From the NCBI GenBank assembly GCA_024405255.1, contig JAKSOY010000100.1, positions 1 to 15,317 on the forward strand: a DNA stretch of 15,317 bases, in the 5' to 3' direction. Positions within the stretch are counted from its first letter, which is position 1. Each line of letters starts with the position of its first letter. Source of the stretch: Kiritimatiellia bacterium. Lineage in GTDB: Bacteria > Verrucomicrobiota > Kiritimatiellia > RFP12 > UBA1067. The position numbers were made by a program, and so were the translations under genes. This document shows positions 8,799 through 15,008 of this stretch, piece by piece. The notes beneath the pieces were generated by a model, which had not been told where the DNA came from, made no database searches, and saw only the letters and a list, made by a program, of their open reading frames with translations.

Positions 8799-10216
8799 AC
8801 CGTCACGAACAGATCGTCGAGCGTGACGATTGACTGGATGCGATGCCAATAGGAATTGTGGACAACACCTCCCGGCGTCACGAGCGTCAGATGGAGCGCC
8901 TTTTTCGTTTTCGATACAACACGGAAAGTTTCCATCCGTGTGACGAGCCGATCGGCCTCCTTTTTGTCAAGCGCATAAGCGGCAGCCGAATATTTCATTT
9001 CGCAGACATTGATAACATTGTCGGATCGATCGATGAGCAGGTCGATCTGCGCACCTTGAGGATAAACCGCGTCGCCGACATGGCGCCAGGCCGACATCCC
9101 CACGTGAACACCGCCGACACCAAGCGCTTTTCGTATGGCTTCTCCATGTTGCAGGCACAGCATCTCAAAAGAAAGCCCCCGCCAGTTGTGCTGAATCGGA
9201 GACGAAACGGTGGACGTCCAGAAATGTGGATCTCCATTCGACGCCCCTGTTAAAAAACGGAAATGGAAAAGCGTAAAATTGTCCATCAATTGATAGACCG
9301 CATTCTTTTTCCTGCTCCCGAACACGGCATATTTTCGAATGAACCCGCTCCATTCCAAGTTGGCCAGAACCTCGGTGAGTTTCCCTGAAACCCCGACTTT
9401 GATAGCTTCGGCCACTTCGGCCAGCGTCATACCGACCTTTTTGGTCGCCAACGCCTCGACGACCTTTTTGTGTAGAGCCGCATTCTTGAAAAGCGAGGCA
9501 TAAAGTTCCACGAACTCTTCCCCCAGCGGCGCCGACGGTACAAAGAACAATCGATCGATATTTTCCGCCACTCCAAATCGTTTGTCCAAGTACCGCCAAT
9601 AATAGGGTATTCCACCCAACGCCATATAACACTCGGCGATGTCTAGCCGCGTCATCGCAAGCCCCCGCTCTTTCACAAACGCCTCGCATTCGCCCAGGGT
9701 GAACGGAAGAAGACGAATCCGGCAGGTCACGCGATTATGCAATCCGCCTCGGTTCCTAAGCAGATTTTTGACCATCCACGAAGCCGCCGAACCGCAGACA
9801 ATCAAAAGGATGTCCTTGCGCGCTGACGCCCACCCGTTCCAAAAGGCTTCCAAGGCTGAAACAAATCCCGAGCGCGGCGTATCCAACCACGGCATCTCGT
9901 CGATGAAAACGATCTTCCGCCCCGTCCCTTTTTCACCCAACGTCTTCTTCAAAAGCGCGAAGGCATCGATCCAACTTCGTGGACACACCTTCACCGAACA
10001 CCCCGCCTCGAGCAGGGACTGATGAAAATTCTTGAGCTGGTTCTTCAACCCTTCATCTGCAAGACCCGCATGACGAAAGGCAAAACGATCTGCAAACGTC
10101 TCACGTATCAAATAGGTTTTCCCTACACGCCGACGCCCATAGACCGCAACGAATTCGGACTCGTCCGACTCGTACATTCGTATAAGTTCATCAACTTCCT
10201 TTTGCCGACCAATCAT
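8795..10216 (-). CDS. ATP-binding protein, ATPase_2 type with PD-(D/E)XK-like C terminus (ATPase 1)
   Basis: The 473-residue protein belongs to the archaeal-type ATPase family (ATPase_2, PF01637, with DUF234-like C terminus). It shows Walker A G27-RRRV-G32-K33-T34, Walker B KIVFID106-E107, and a sensor-like CGSAASWM (141-148). A winged-helix segment follows (MTLAEVAEAIKVG 263-275 to GFIRKYAVFG 291-300). The C terminus looks like a PD-(D/E)XK nuclease fold: E351 in GLSFEMLC, D392 in QIDLLID, and E406-M-K408. Such proteins are abundant paralogues in some gut bacteria, and their function is not established. The ATG at 10214-10216 has a strong GGAGGA site six bases upstream and its own promoter with repeated palindromes. 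Base composition is less GC-rich than in the surface-protein operon, which fits acquisition. The gene is full length, without frameshift. Confidence 0.88.
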   Translation of the reverse strand: MIGRQKEVDELIRMYESDESEFVAVYGRRRVGKTYLIRETFADRFAFRHAGLADEGLKNQLKNFHQSLLEAGCSVKVCPRSWIDAFALLKKTLGEKGTGRKIVFIDEMPWLDTPRSGFVSALEAFWNGWASARKDILLIVCGSAASWMVKNLLRNRGGLHNRVTCRIRLLPFTLGECEAFVKERGLAMTRLDIAECYMALGGIPYYWRYLDKRFGVAENIDRLFFVPSAPLGEEFVELYASLFKNAALHKKVVEALATKKVGMTLAEVAEAIKVGVSGKLTEVLANLEWSGFIRKYAVFGSRKKNAVYQLMDNFTLFHFRFLTGASNGDPHFWTSTVSSPIQHNWRGLSFEMLCLQHGEAIRKALGVGGVHVGMSAWRHVGDAVYPQGAQIDLLIDRSDNVINVCEMKYSAAAYALDKKEADRLVTRMETFRVVSKTKKALHLTLVTPGGVVHNSYWHRIQSIVTLDDLFVTV

Positions 10217-10227
10217 GACAAATCCTC

Positions 10228-10285
10228 CAGAATTTCTGTCACAATTGTACCAGAATAAGTAGATTCTGTCAATATTGGAACAGAA
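10228..10285. repeat. Tandem palindromic operator-like repeats at the ATPase 1 promoter
   Basis: Two 22-bp elements at 10234-10255 and 10264-10285 share 18 of 22 bases and start exactly 30 bp apart. Each is an inverted repeat: TTCTG at one end, CAGAA at the other, and in the first copy ACAATTGT at the centre. A further CAGAA at 10228-10232 forms CAGAA-T-TTCTG with the start of the first copy. One element covers the -10 box, the other the -35 box. The phasing of about three helical turns puts all sites on one face of the DNA, as expected of an operator for an oligomeric repressor or an autoregulator. Confidence 0.7.
10244..10272 (-). promoter_or_regulatory. Near-consensus sigma-70 promoter of ATPase 1
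   Basis: On the minus strand TTGACA (10267-10272, perfect -35) and TACAAT (10244-10249, 5 of 6) are spaced by 17 bases. Initiation would fall near 10237, giving a leader of about 20 bases that carries GGAGGA before the ATG at 10216. The promoter is intrinsically strong and both boxes sit inside the palindromic repeats, so tight repression is likely. Confidence 0.8.
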
Positions 10286-10372
10286 ATCGACGCAAAACGG
10301 GACTAAATCTCAGTTCGTTAACAACATTTTGCCGCGTTTCAATCATCACCAACGATGACCGAGGTAACACCA

Positions 10373-10409
10373 AATCAACTGGGAACTGTCCCCATGCAAT
10401 CGTAATCAG
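10373..10409. repeat. REP-like repeat, copy B (3' of surface-protein fragment)
   Basis: This element begins AATCAACTGGGAACTGTCCC and ends GTAATCAG, matching 8768-8798 in the same orientation. Its core GGGAACTGTCCCC is a near-palindrome around one central T. As in copy A, its end overlaps the stop codon of the gene that finishes there. Together the two copies bracket ATPase 1 with its promoter, about 1.6 kb. There is no U-tract, so it is not a standard terminator. Confidence 0.45.
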
Positions 10410-10909
10410 CGCACGAAGAGGACCGTGCCGGCGGTTTGGTAGATCACGCCGCCGCCCGCTTCGGGGATAATGGTGAAGACACCGCGCTCGCCCTTCGCCG
10501 GCGCGATCGGGAAGCATTTGCTGCCCTCCGTACCGGTGTAGGTGAGTTCGATGCGCTTCAAATGCTCGAGGAAACCAGGATCCGTCACGCCGGAGACGTC
10601 GATCTTCGACGTGAACCCGTGGTCGTCCGCCGCCATCACCCAGCAGTTGTCGGTGTCATGCCAGAAATGCACATTCGAACCCGTAAGCGTACCGTTGCCG
10701 CTCACCCGCCCGCCGAACACGAGCGCATTCACCTTCTGCTGCTGCGCGAGCGTGCCGTTCAGCTCGAAGGCGCCCGTCAGAACGACCGCCTGGGCGGTAT
10801 CCATCGTCACCGACGCCCCCTCGGGTACGACGAAGGCGCCATTGAGCGTGCTGATGCCGTTTTCCTCACGAAGAAGTGACTTTCGCTTCACTCCTTCGGC
10901 TGTGTACAT
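10406..10909 (-). CDS. C-terminal fragment of a surface strand-repeat protein
   Basis: This is a 167-residue reading frame with no signal peptide. Its sequence is typical of the end of large secreted beta-helical proteins: FVVPEGASVTMDTAQAVVLT, then FELNGTLAQ and FGGRVSGNGTLTG (66-78), with a C terminus in VLFVR that resembles other surface-protein ends. The first 15 or so residues (MYTAEGVKRKSLLREE) are charged and do not fit that pattern. I read it as the remnant of a larger gene whose 5' part was lost or replaced by the ATPase gene now upstream. It may still be translated: the ATG at 10907-10909 has GGAG seven bases upstream and lies four bases after the ATPase stop. It has no relation to the ATPases in sequence. 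Whether it is a product or a decaying remnant is open. Confidence 0.6.
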   Translation of the reverse strand: MYTAEGVKRKSLLREENGISTLNGAFVVPEGASVTMDTAQAVVLTGAFELNGTLAQQQKVNALVFGGRVSGNGTLTGSNVHFWHDTDNCWVMAADDHGFTSKIDVSGVTDPGFLEHLKRIELTYTGTEGSKCFPIAPAKGERGVFTIIPEAGGGVIYQTAGTVLFVR

Positions 10910-10913
10910 GTGT

Positions 10914-12248
10914 TCACTCCACAAATAAGTTCGACAATGCATAAAGCGGTATGATTTCGACCTTGTCCAACTTTGAAAAATTCTCAAGGGATGTCCGCAC
11001 CGCGCTTTCGATGCCCTTCAGGTCCATCAGATAGCGGAGGCTCTTCATACTCCCCCTTGTACCCGCCTTTACCTCCAGCGGAGTCACCTTCATATCGCGC
11101 TCGATGACATAATCGACTTCCGCATTGGCCGAACGATTGAGATTGCACCAATAGTAGAGGTCATGACGAACATATGGTTCGGCGTACTTCAACAATTCCA
11201 GTCCGGCAACCATTTCCGACACCTCGCCTTTATTGACTAGCTCCGCAGCTGTCATCGACAAAAGCCGTGCCGCCGGCTGTTCGTTCTTCTGCAGGTTCAA
11301 TCCCAATGCCTTCAGTAAAAGTCCGCTGTCCAGAAAATGATACTTGCTGAACTTGAGATTGACCTCTGCCCCGAGCGGTAGACCGTTCGCCGCAGTATGC
11401 AGGACAGGCACGACAATCCCTGCCGCAACAAGCAGATCAAGTGCCGCCTTGATTCTTTCACCTCGAAACCCATCTTGATTTTCACTGTAGACGAACTTGC
11501 CACCTATCTGACGCGCCACACTCATCAGGGTCGCACGCAGCACCTGGGGATCGATCCTGTCGCCATACTTGGAAAAATCGTCGAAATACGTCTGGATCAA
11601 ATCGGCCTGTATCTCACCAACGCGCAGATAGTCCCGATGCGCCACCCAGTGTGCAACGCATTCCGGCATGCCCCCGACGATCAGAAACATCCGAAACGCC
11701 TCGACCAAATCATTATGCAAGGCATCAAAGAGCGGCTTTCCCCCGGCATTCCTCTTTTCATCGATCCAGGCGGCATGTCCACAGGCCGTCAGGAATTCAT
11801 CAAATGAAAAAGGATACACAAACAGCGACTTGATCCGTCCCACGCCAAACGAGGACATTTTGCGCAAGGCGAACTCAAGCAATGATCCGGCCGCAATCAC
11901 ATGTAGATTTCCGAGTTTCTCCTTAAAAGCCCAAAGGGAATGGATGGCCGCCTGCGACGCCTGGATTTCGTCAATGAAAATCAGCGTCCGCCCTTCGGCA
12001 ATCGGCACGCCGCGCAAGAGCGACAACCGACGTACAATCTCATCAACAGGAAGTCCCGAATCAAACAATACCCGAGCATCACCTTCGAGTTCAAGGTTAA
12101 CCTCGATGTAATAATCAAACACCTTCGCAAATTCGCGTACGGCGGAGGATTTTCCCACCTGCCGCGCGCCACGAAGCAAAAGCGGTTTGAGTGGCGTTTC
12201 TGACTTCCATTTTTTAAGATACGAATCGATTTCCCGCTGAAAATACAT
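10914..12248 (-). CDS. ATP-binding protein, AAA_14/DUF4143 type (ATPase 2)
   Basis: The 444-residue protein has the AAA_14 (PF13173) plus DUF4143 (PF13635) arrangement. It shows Walker A G27-ARQV-G32-K33-S34, Walker B TLIFID93-E94, and sensor-like AAGSLLEFAL (119-128). The segment 230-283 has winged-helix character. The C terminus is PD-(D/E)XK-like: an acidic residue in KGEVSEMVAGLELL (340-353), D379 in EVDYVIE, and E392-V-K394. It differs from the neighbouring ATPase 1 in sequence but has the same three-part plan. Biochemical function is unknown in this family; defence, regulation of surface genes or selfish maintenance have no direct support here. The ATG at 12246-12248 has AGAGGGG eight bases upstream. 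Expression probably depends on the promoter at 12281-12309, which is overlaid by 33-bp repeats. Confidence 0.88.
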   Translation of the reverse strand: MYFQREIDSYLKKWKSETPLKPLLLRGARQVGKSSAVREFAKVFDYYIEVNLELEGDARVLFDSGLPVDEIVRRLSLLRGVPIAEGRTLIFIDEIQASQAAIHSLWAFKEKLGNLHVIAAGSLLEFALRKMSSFGVGRIKSLFVYPFSFDEFLTACGHAAWIDEKRNAGGKPLFDALHNDLVEAFRMFLIVGGMPECVAHWVAHRDYLRVGEIQADLIQTYFDDFSKYGDRIDPQVLRATLMSVARQIGGKFVYSENQDGFRGERIKAALDLLVAAGIVVPVLHTAANGLPLGAEVNLKFSKYHFLDSGLLLKALGLNLQKNEQPAARLLSMTAAELVNKGEVSEMVAGLELLKYAEPYVRHDLYYWCNLNRSANAEVDYVIERDMKVTPLEVKAGTRGSMKSLRYLMDLKGIESAVRTSLENFSKLDKVEIIPLYALSNLFVE

Positions 12249-12266
12249 TTCTGCATCCCCTCTTGT

Positions 12267-12350
12267 GAAACATCAACCATATCATACGCCCTTTTCCGTA
12301 AAAAGTCAACCATATATTCCGCCGTTTAACGGAAAAAGTCAACCATATAT
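12267..12350. repeat. Three 33-bp-phased direct repeats at the ATPase 2 promoter
   Basis: The 18-mer AAAAAGTCAACCATATAT occurs exactly at 12300-12317 and 12333-12350. A third, diverged copy sharing TCAACCATAT lies at 12273-12282. All three cores are exactly 33 bp apart. The unit homology extends further between the second and third copies: 12267-12299 and 12300-12332 agree at about 23 of 33 positions. A perfect inverted repeat CCGTTTAACGG (12322-12332) sits between the two exact copies. On the minus strand one copy supplies the -35 box and the diverged one overlaps the -10 box. This is the layout of a cooperative operator. Confidence 0.8.
12281..12309 (-). promoter_or_regulatory. Sigma-70 promoter of ATPase 2
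   Basis: TTGACT (12304-12309) and TATGAT (12281-12286) on the minus strand are spaced by exactly 17 bases, each 5 of 6 to consensus. The start point would lie near 12274, about 25 bases before the ATG at 12248. The -35 box is part of the repeated 18-mer and the -10 box abuts the third repeat core, so a protein bound to the repeats would occlude RNA polymerase. Confidence 0.78.
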
Positions 12351-12529
12351 CGCTCTAAAGGATTTCCCGACATAGGACTCGGCAAGCCTAGGGGATTGAT
12401 GCAAATCTTAGGGCGCACATCCACATAACGTGTCGGGCATCCTCCAATTCCCTCCGCCGTGTTCCGTGTTCAATGCGACGGTTCGGCTTCTTCTCTTCGG
12501 CACCAAGCGCCTGCACATATTTCCCTTCA
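12351..12529. other. Intergenic spacer without recognised gene
   Basis: This stretch separates the ATPase 2 promoter repeats from the end of the uncharacterised gene at 12530. I see no convincing reading frame, tRNA or U-tailed terminator. On the minus strand it contains the tandem GAACACGGAACACGGCGG (around 12455-12472), which has the look of a dispersed repeat fragment. Transcription from the AAA+ operon may run through it, because no stop signal is visible. Confidence 0.4.
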
Positions 12530-13462
12530 TCACACCACCCCCGCTTCATTCATCACCTCGTCAATCAGATATCCGTGCAACCACATGTGTCCACGAATCG
12601 GATCGCCCTTGTGAGGACGTGTAGCGAAGATCTCCGAACGCGCATAGAGCGGAATCCGCACTTCAAGCGCCTCCTGCAATGTCGATCTGGCTATTGCGAT
12701 TGAAAAAACAAAATACCGTCGATCAAATGCTTTCGTTAGGCCCACACGCTCGAACACAGGCGACTGGAAAAACGCATCGTCAGGATATGCATCGGACGAA
12801 GACCAATAGGCCGTACCCATAGATTGATCCGCGATCCACGGTTTCACCACACCATCCGACCCACGTTCCGGCTCTTGTCCCAAAGCCCTGTAAATCCGCT
12901 CTGCCTGTTCACCCGAAACGACGATCTTCCGTTCTGCCGGAGGCAATATCCCACCATCTTCATAACAAAGTGCCGCAAGTTTGAAGCGATAACGATTGCC
13001 GATCACATACTTCCCCTTCTGCATCGCGTAGCGTGTGTCGAAAAAAGCGACACGGCGTTCATCCTCTCCCTCGCCGAGCATCGTTCCCTCCAACGTAGCC
13101 TCGACACCATTGGACCACTCATGAATTTCACGTAGAACCACCTCAACCGTCGCTCCATCACATTCCGGATAGGCGGAAATCAAAGTGTTATGTTTCCCCG
13201 GCTCCACCACCCCGACCAGCATCTGAAGTCTAACTTTCCCCCTATCGCTCGTCAAAAGGACAAACGGCAACCGCTCGGGCAGGCCATTACCCAGAGCGCA
13301 CGGAATCGCGTTTTCAGTTCTGCCGCAAATCTCGCTTTTCGGAACGATCTTGCAAATCCACTCGGCCATCTCGGGTTTATCCCCCCCCGGGGACCCGAAC
13401 AGGCAGTCATTGTGATTGCCGTGACCCTGATTAACATCAAACTTCTCTGCCATCTTCTCCAT
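12530..13462 (-). CDS. Uncharacterised protein, partner of the AAA+ ATPase
   Basis: I do not recognise this 310-residue protein. It has no signal peptide or membrane segment. A beta-rich stretch (about 105-168, including VEATLEGTMLG, AFFDTRYAMQKGKYVIGNRY and FKLAALCYED) could be an OB-like barrel. A second one may lie near 246-300, ending in KGDPIRGHMWLHGYLIDEV (285-303). Cysteines occur at 20, 37, 46, 55, 101 and 166 without a clear zinc motif. I start it at the ATG 13460-13462 because AAAGGAG lies five bases upstream; the ATG at 13484-13486 has no such site. It follows the AAA+ gene by 48 bp on the same strand, so the two are likely co-transcribed and may act together. Codons 24-27 contain a run of eight G, a possible slippage site. 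It could be of phage origin. Confidence 0.7.
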   Translation of the reverse strand: MEKMAEKFDVNQGHGNHNDCLFGSPGGDKPEMAEWICKIVPKSEICGRTENAIPCALGNGLPERLPFVLLTSDRGKVRLQMLVGVVEPGKHNTLISAYPECDGATVEVVLREIHEWSNGVEATLEGTMLGEGEDERRVAFFDTRYAMQKGKYVIGNRYRFKLAALCYEDGGILPPAERKIVVSGEQAERIYRALGQEPERGSDGVVKPWIADQSMGTAYWSSSDAYPDDAFFQSPVFERVGLTKAFDRRYFVFSIAIARSTLQEALEVRIPLYARSEIFATRPHKGDPIRGHMWLHGYLIDEVMNEAGVV

Positions 13463-13467
13463 ACACA

Positions 13468-13474
13468 CTCCTTT
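13468..13474 (-). promoter_or_regulatory. Ribosome-binding site deciding the start of the uncharacterised gene
   Basis: AAAGGAG precedes the ATG at 13460-13462 by five bases. The alternative ATG 24 bases further upstream has only an A-rich leader without a purine-rich match, so the shorter protein is preferred. Confidence 0.7.
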
Positions 13475-13510
13475 CAATCTACTCATTTTTACATGATCAT
13501 CGGTGGAACC

Positions 13511-14614
13511 TCACACGAGGTAGTGAAGCGACTTGGCGCGATTGCGGTAAATCGTCAGACTCTCAGGGTGCATCTCCTTCTCCCAACGCTCGCGGGCTTT
13601 AAGCTCGTCATCGTCGTCATAGGGATTGTCCACACAGATACGATCTTTCGCGACCGAGAGTTTTCCGCTCATCATGTCCAGCTGTACATCGCCAACGCAG
13701 AACTCCACATTGCATCCGCAACCGGATCCGTTGCGGTACATCCAGGTACGTACACGCGCACCCTTGTCGAAGAGGTCGATGCAAACGGATGAGTCCTGGA
13801 ACGTCACCCCATTCGTCATGCGCAGCACAAGTGTGTATCGTTCCTCGTCAAGGTTGACGATGTTGAGGTCCTTGACCGCCTCCGCGAACGTCGCACCATG
13901 ATTGATTTCGAACGCGATTGCCCGCAGACAGTCGTAGTTGAGATCGACTTTCTTGGAGAAGCTCACGACGTCTTCAATCTGATCTAGACCTTCTTCCGTC
14001 ACCTTGTCACGAAGATATTCGCGGATGCCATCCGCATCCGGATAATCGAATCGGAAGTGGTAATGGAAACGCCCAGGACGATTGACCAGATAGTCATTGA
14101 GTCCATTCAAATAGTTGCAGGTCACCACATAGAGCTTCTTGCCCATGGCGGTACCGTCAAAAAGACTCAACATGCTCGCCTGCGGATCGTCATCGTCCGT
14201 TTTCACAAAAGCCTTGTCAAACTCGTCGAACAGGATCATCACCTCCTGCTCAATGGACTCAATGAACGAAGCGATGCCAGGAATATATTGGTCGCAAACA
14301 ATAACCGGCATCCCGTCGGAGATCGCCGCGGACGCAATCAGCTTGGCCGAAACGGATTTCCCGATTCCCTTAGCCCCGCTCATGATTACTCCCAGACTGC
14401 GGTTGAAATCCTTAAACGCCGCCAATACCTTGCGCGCCTTCTCAGGATGGCAACCGTAGATTTTCTCCTCCACGGTCATATCACTCCGGGTCATAAGATA
14501 GAAACCCACGGTCTTGGCAAAGCAAATCGTGTACGTTCCAACTGGAATCCGATCGTATGTCTCAACATCATCTCGATAGAGGTGAATCGTGTCGTTGGTT
14601 TTGATGACTTTCAT
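13511..14614 (-). CDS. AAA+ ATPase, phage-like
   Basis: The 367-residue protein has a single AAA+ module in its first two thirds. Numbered from the ATG at 14614, it shows Walker A G80-AKGIGK86-S87, Walker B VMILFD130-E131-FDKAF, sensor-1 N167 in VVTCNYLNGL, and an arginine-finger-like NRPGRFHYHF (178-187). A C-terminal extension (about 240-367) with a cysteine-containing NGSGCGC stretch and a very acidic DNPYDDDDEL segment is not recognised. ATPases of this compact kind occur in phages and phage-derived islands, which is inference here; chaperone-like remodelling would be the general role. The ATG at 14614 is preferred because GAAGGA sits nine bases upstream, whereas the ATG at 14623 directly abuts that site. 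The gene begins only 19 bases after the 3' end of a tRNA-Asn and precedes an uncharacterised gene by 48 bp. Confidence 0.82.
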   Translation of the reverse strand: MKVIKTNDTIHLYRDDVETYDRIPVGTYTICFAKTVGFYLMTRSDMTVEEKIYGCHPEKARKVLAAFKDFNRSLGVIMSGAKGIGKSVSAKLIASAAISDGMPVIVCDQYIPGIASFIESIEQEVMILFDEFDKAFVKTDDDDPQASMLSLFDGTAMGKKLYVVTCNYLNGLNDYLVNRPGRFHYHFRFDYPDADGIREYLRDKVTEEGLDQIEDVVSFSKKVDLNYDCLRAIAFEINHGATFAEAVKDLNIVNLDEERYTLVLRMTNGVTFQDSSVCIDLFDKGARVRTWMYRNGSGCGCNVEFCVGDVQLDMMSGKLSVAKDRICVDNPYDDDDELKARERWEKEMHPESLTIYRNRAKSLHYLV

Positions 14615-14633
14615 TTTCTGCATTCCTTCATAT

Positions 14634-14708
14634 TGGCTCGGGTGGCTGGATTCGAACCAGCAACCGTACGGTTAACAGCCGTATGCTCTACCATTGAGCT
14701 ACACCCGA
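14634..14708 (-). tRNA. tRNA-Asn(GUU)
   Basis: The sequence folds as a complete cloverleaf: acceptor TCGGGTG/CACCCGA (7 of 7 pairs), D stem GCTC/GAGC, anticodon stem TACGG/CCGTA with loop CTGTTAA (anticodon GTT), a five-base variable loop, and T arm GCTGG-TTCGAAT-CCAGC. The discriminator is G and CCA is encoded, giving 75 nt. All expected invariant positions are present. It lies eight bases downstream of the tRNA-like gene and 19 bases upstream of the AAA+ ATPase start, so it is probably cut from a longer transcript. Confidence 0.95.
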
Positions 14709-14716
14709 ATCAGTGT

Positions 14717-14786
14717 CGCTGGAGGCTGGACTCGAACCAACGAAATCATACCCCTAAAGTATGTGCCTGCCGTAGGCTACACCAGC
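14717..14786 (-). tRNA. Atypical tRNA with Leu(UAG) anticodon, class I form
   Basis: A 70-nt cloverleaf is present: acceptor GCTGGTG/CTCCAGC with one T-T mismatch, short D stem GCC/GGC, anticodon stem CATAC/GTATG with loop TTTAGGG (anticodon TAG, G37 as usual for CUN-readers), variable loop ATTTC, and T arm GTTGG-TTCGAGT-CCAGC. A bacterial tRNA-Leu should have a long variable arm and discriminator A. This one has a five-base variable loop, discriminator G, and ACA instead of CCA. An alternative acceptor register, GTCGCTGG with CCAGCGAC, pairs perfectly over eight bases but leaves two extra bases after the T stem. It may be a phage-type tRNA, a degenerate one, or a tRNA-like structure. Identity in translation is uncertain. 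Confidence 0.7.
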
Positions 14787-14800
14787 GACTGAATATTCAT

Positions 14801-14816
14801 AGCACAAGGCGTGCCA
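14801..14816 (-). promoter_or_regulatory. Sigma-54-like -24/-12 motif
   Basis: On the minus strand TGGCACGCCTTGTGCT matches the -24/-12 consensus TGGCACG-N4-TTGCW at all but one position, with GG and GC at the right spacing. Transcription would start around 14790, at the base of the extended helix of the tRNA-like gene. A single match of this kind can arise by chance, and no enhancer-binding protein gene is in view. Confidence 0.3.
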
Positions 14817-14897
14817 TTCACCTTAATCTCAAAGACCACAAACCTGCCGCAACAGCAAATTGCCACAGCATCTTCAGCAACACGCAGTTATTTTTCA

Positions 14898-14927
14898 ATT
14901 ATGAAAACAAAAATACTTTCTTCGCAA
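14898..14927 (-). promoter_or_regulatory. Candidate sigma-70 promoter of the tRNA/AAA+ operon
   Basis: TTGCGA (14922-14927, 4 of 6) and CATAAT (14898-14903, 5 of 6) are 18 bases apart on the minus strand. Initiation near 14891 would give about 105 bases of leader before the first tRNA-like gene. A second candidate lies further upstream. Confidence 0.45.
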
Positions 14928-14979
14928 GATCGGCCCGTCGGTTTTCAACAACTTTCACCCCAAACAGATTTTGTAAAAT

Positions 14980-15008
14980 ATTATAGGAACTATCCAATCG
15001 AATATCAC
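14980..15008 (-). promoter_or_regulatory. Alternative sigma-70 promoter, perfect -10 box
   Basis: GTGATA (15003-15008, 4 of 6) and TATAAT (14980-14985, 6 of 6) are spaced by 17 bases on the minus strand. It would drive the same operon with a leader of roughly 185 bases. In such AT-rich sequence a chance match is possible. Confidence 0.4.

Noticed and set aside
10406..10987. Longer start for the surface fragment, extending into ATPase 2
   Set aside because: The extra 26 residues overlap the end of ATPase 2 and lack surface-protein character; the ATG at 10909 has a good ribosome-binding site.
12267..12350. CRISPR array
   Set aside because: There are only three units, they are contiguous without unique spacers, one is diverged, and they coincide with promoter boxes; no cas gene is present.
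14634..14708. tRNA-Asn as a phage attachment site
   Set aside because: No second copy of the tRNA 3' end and no integrase gene is visible in the window.
14057..14986. Plus-strand frame of 309 codons including ARVAGFEPATVRL
   Set aside because: That peptide is the well-known artefact of translating tRNA genes from the opposite strand; the frame crosses both tRNAs and the AAA+ gene.
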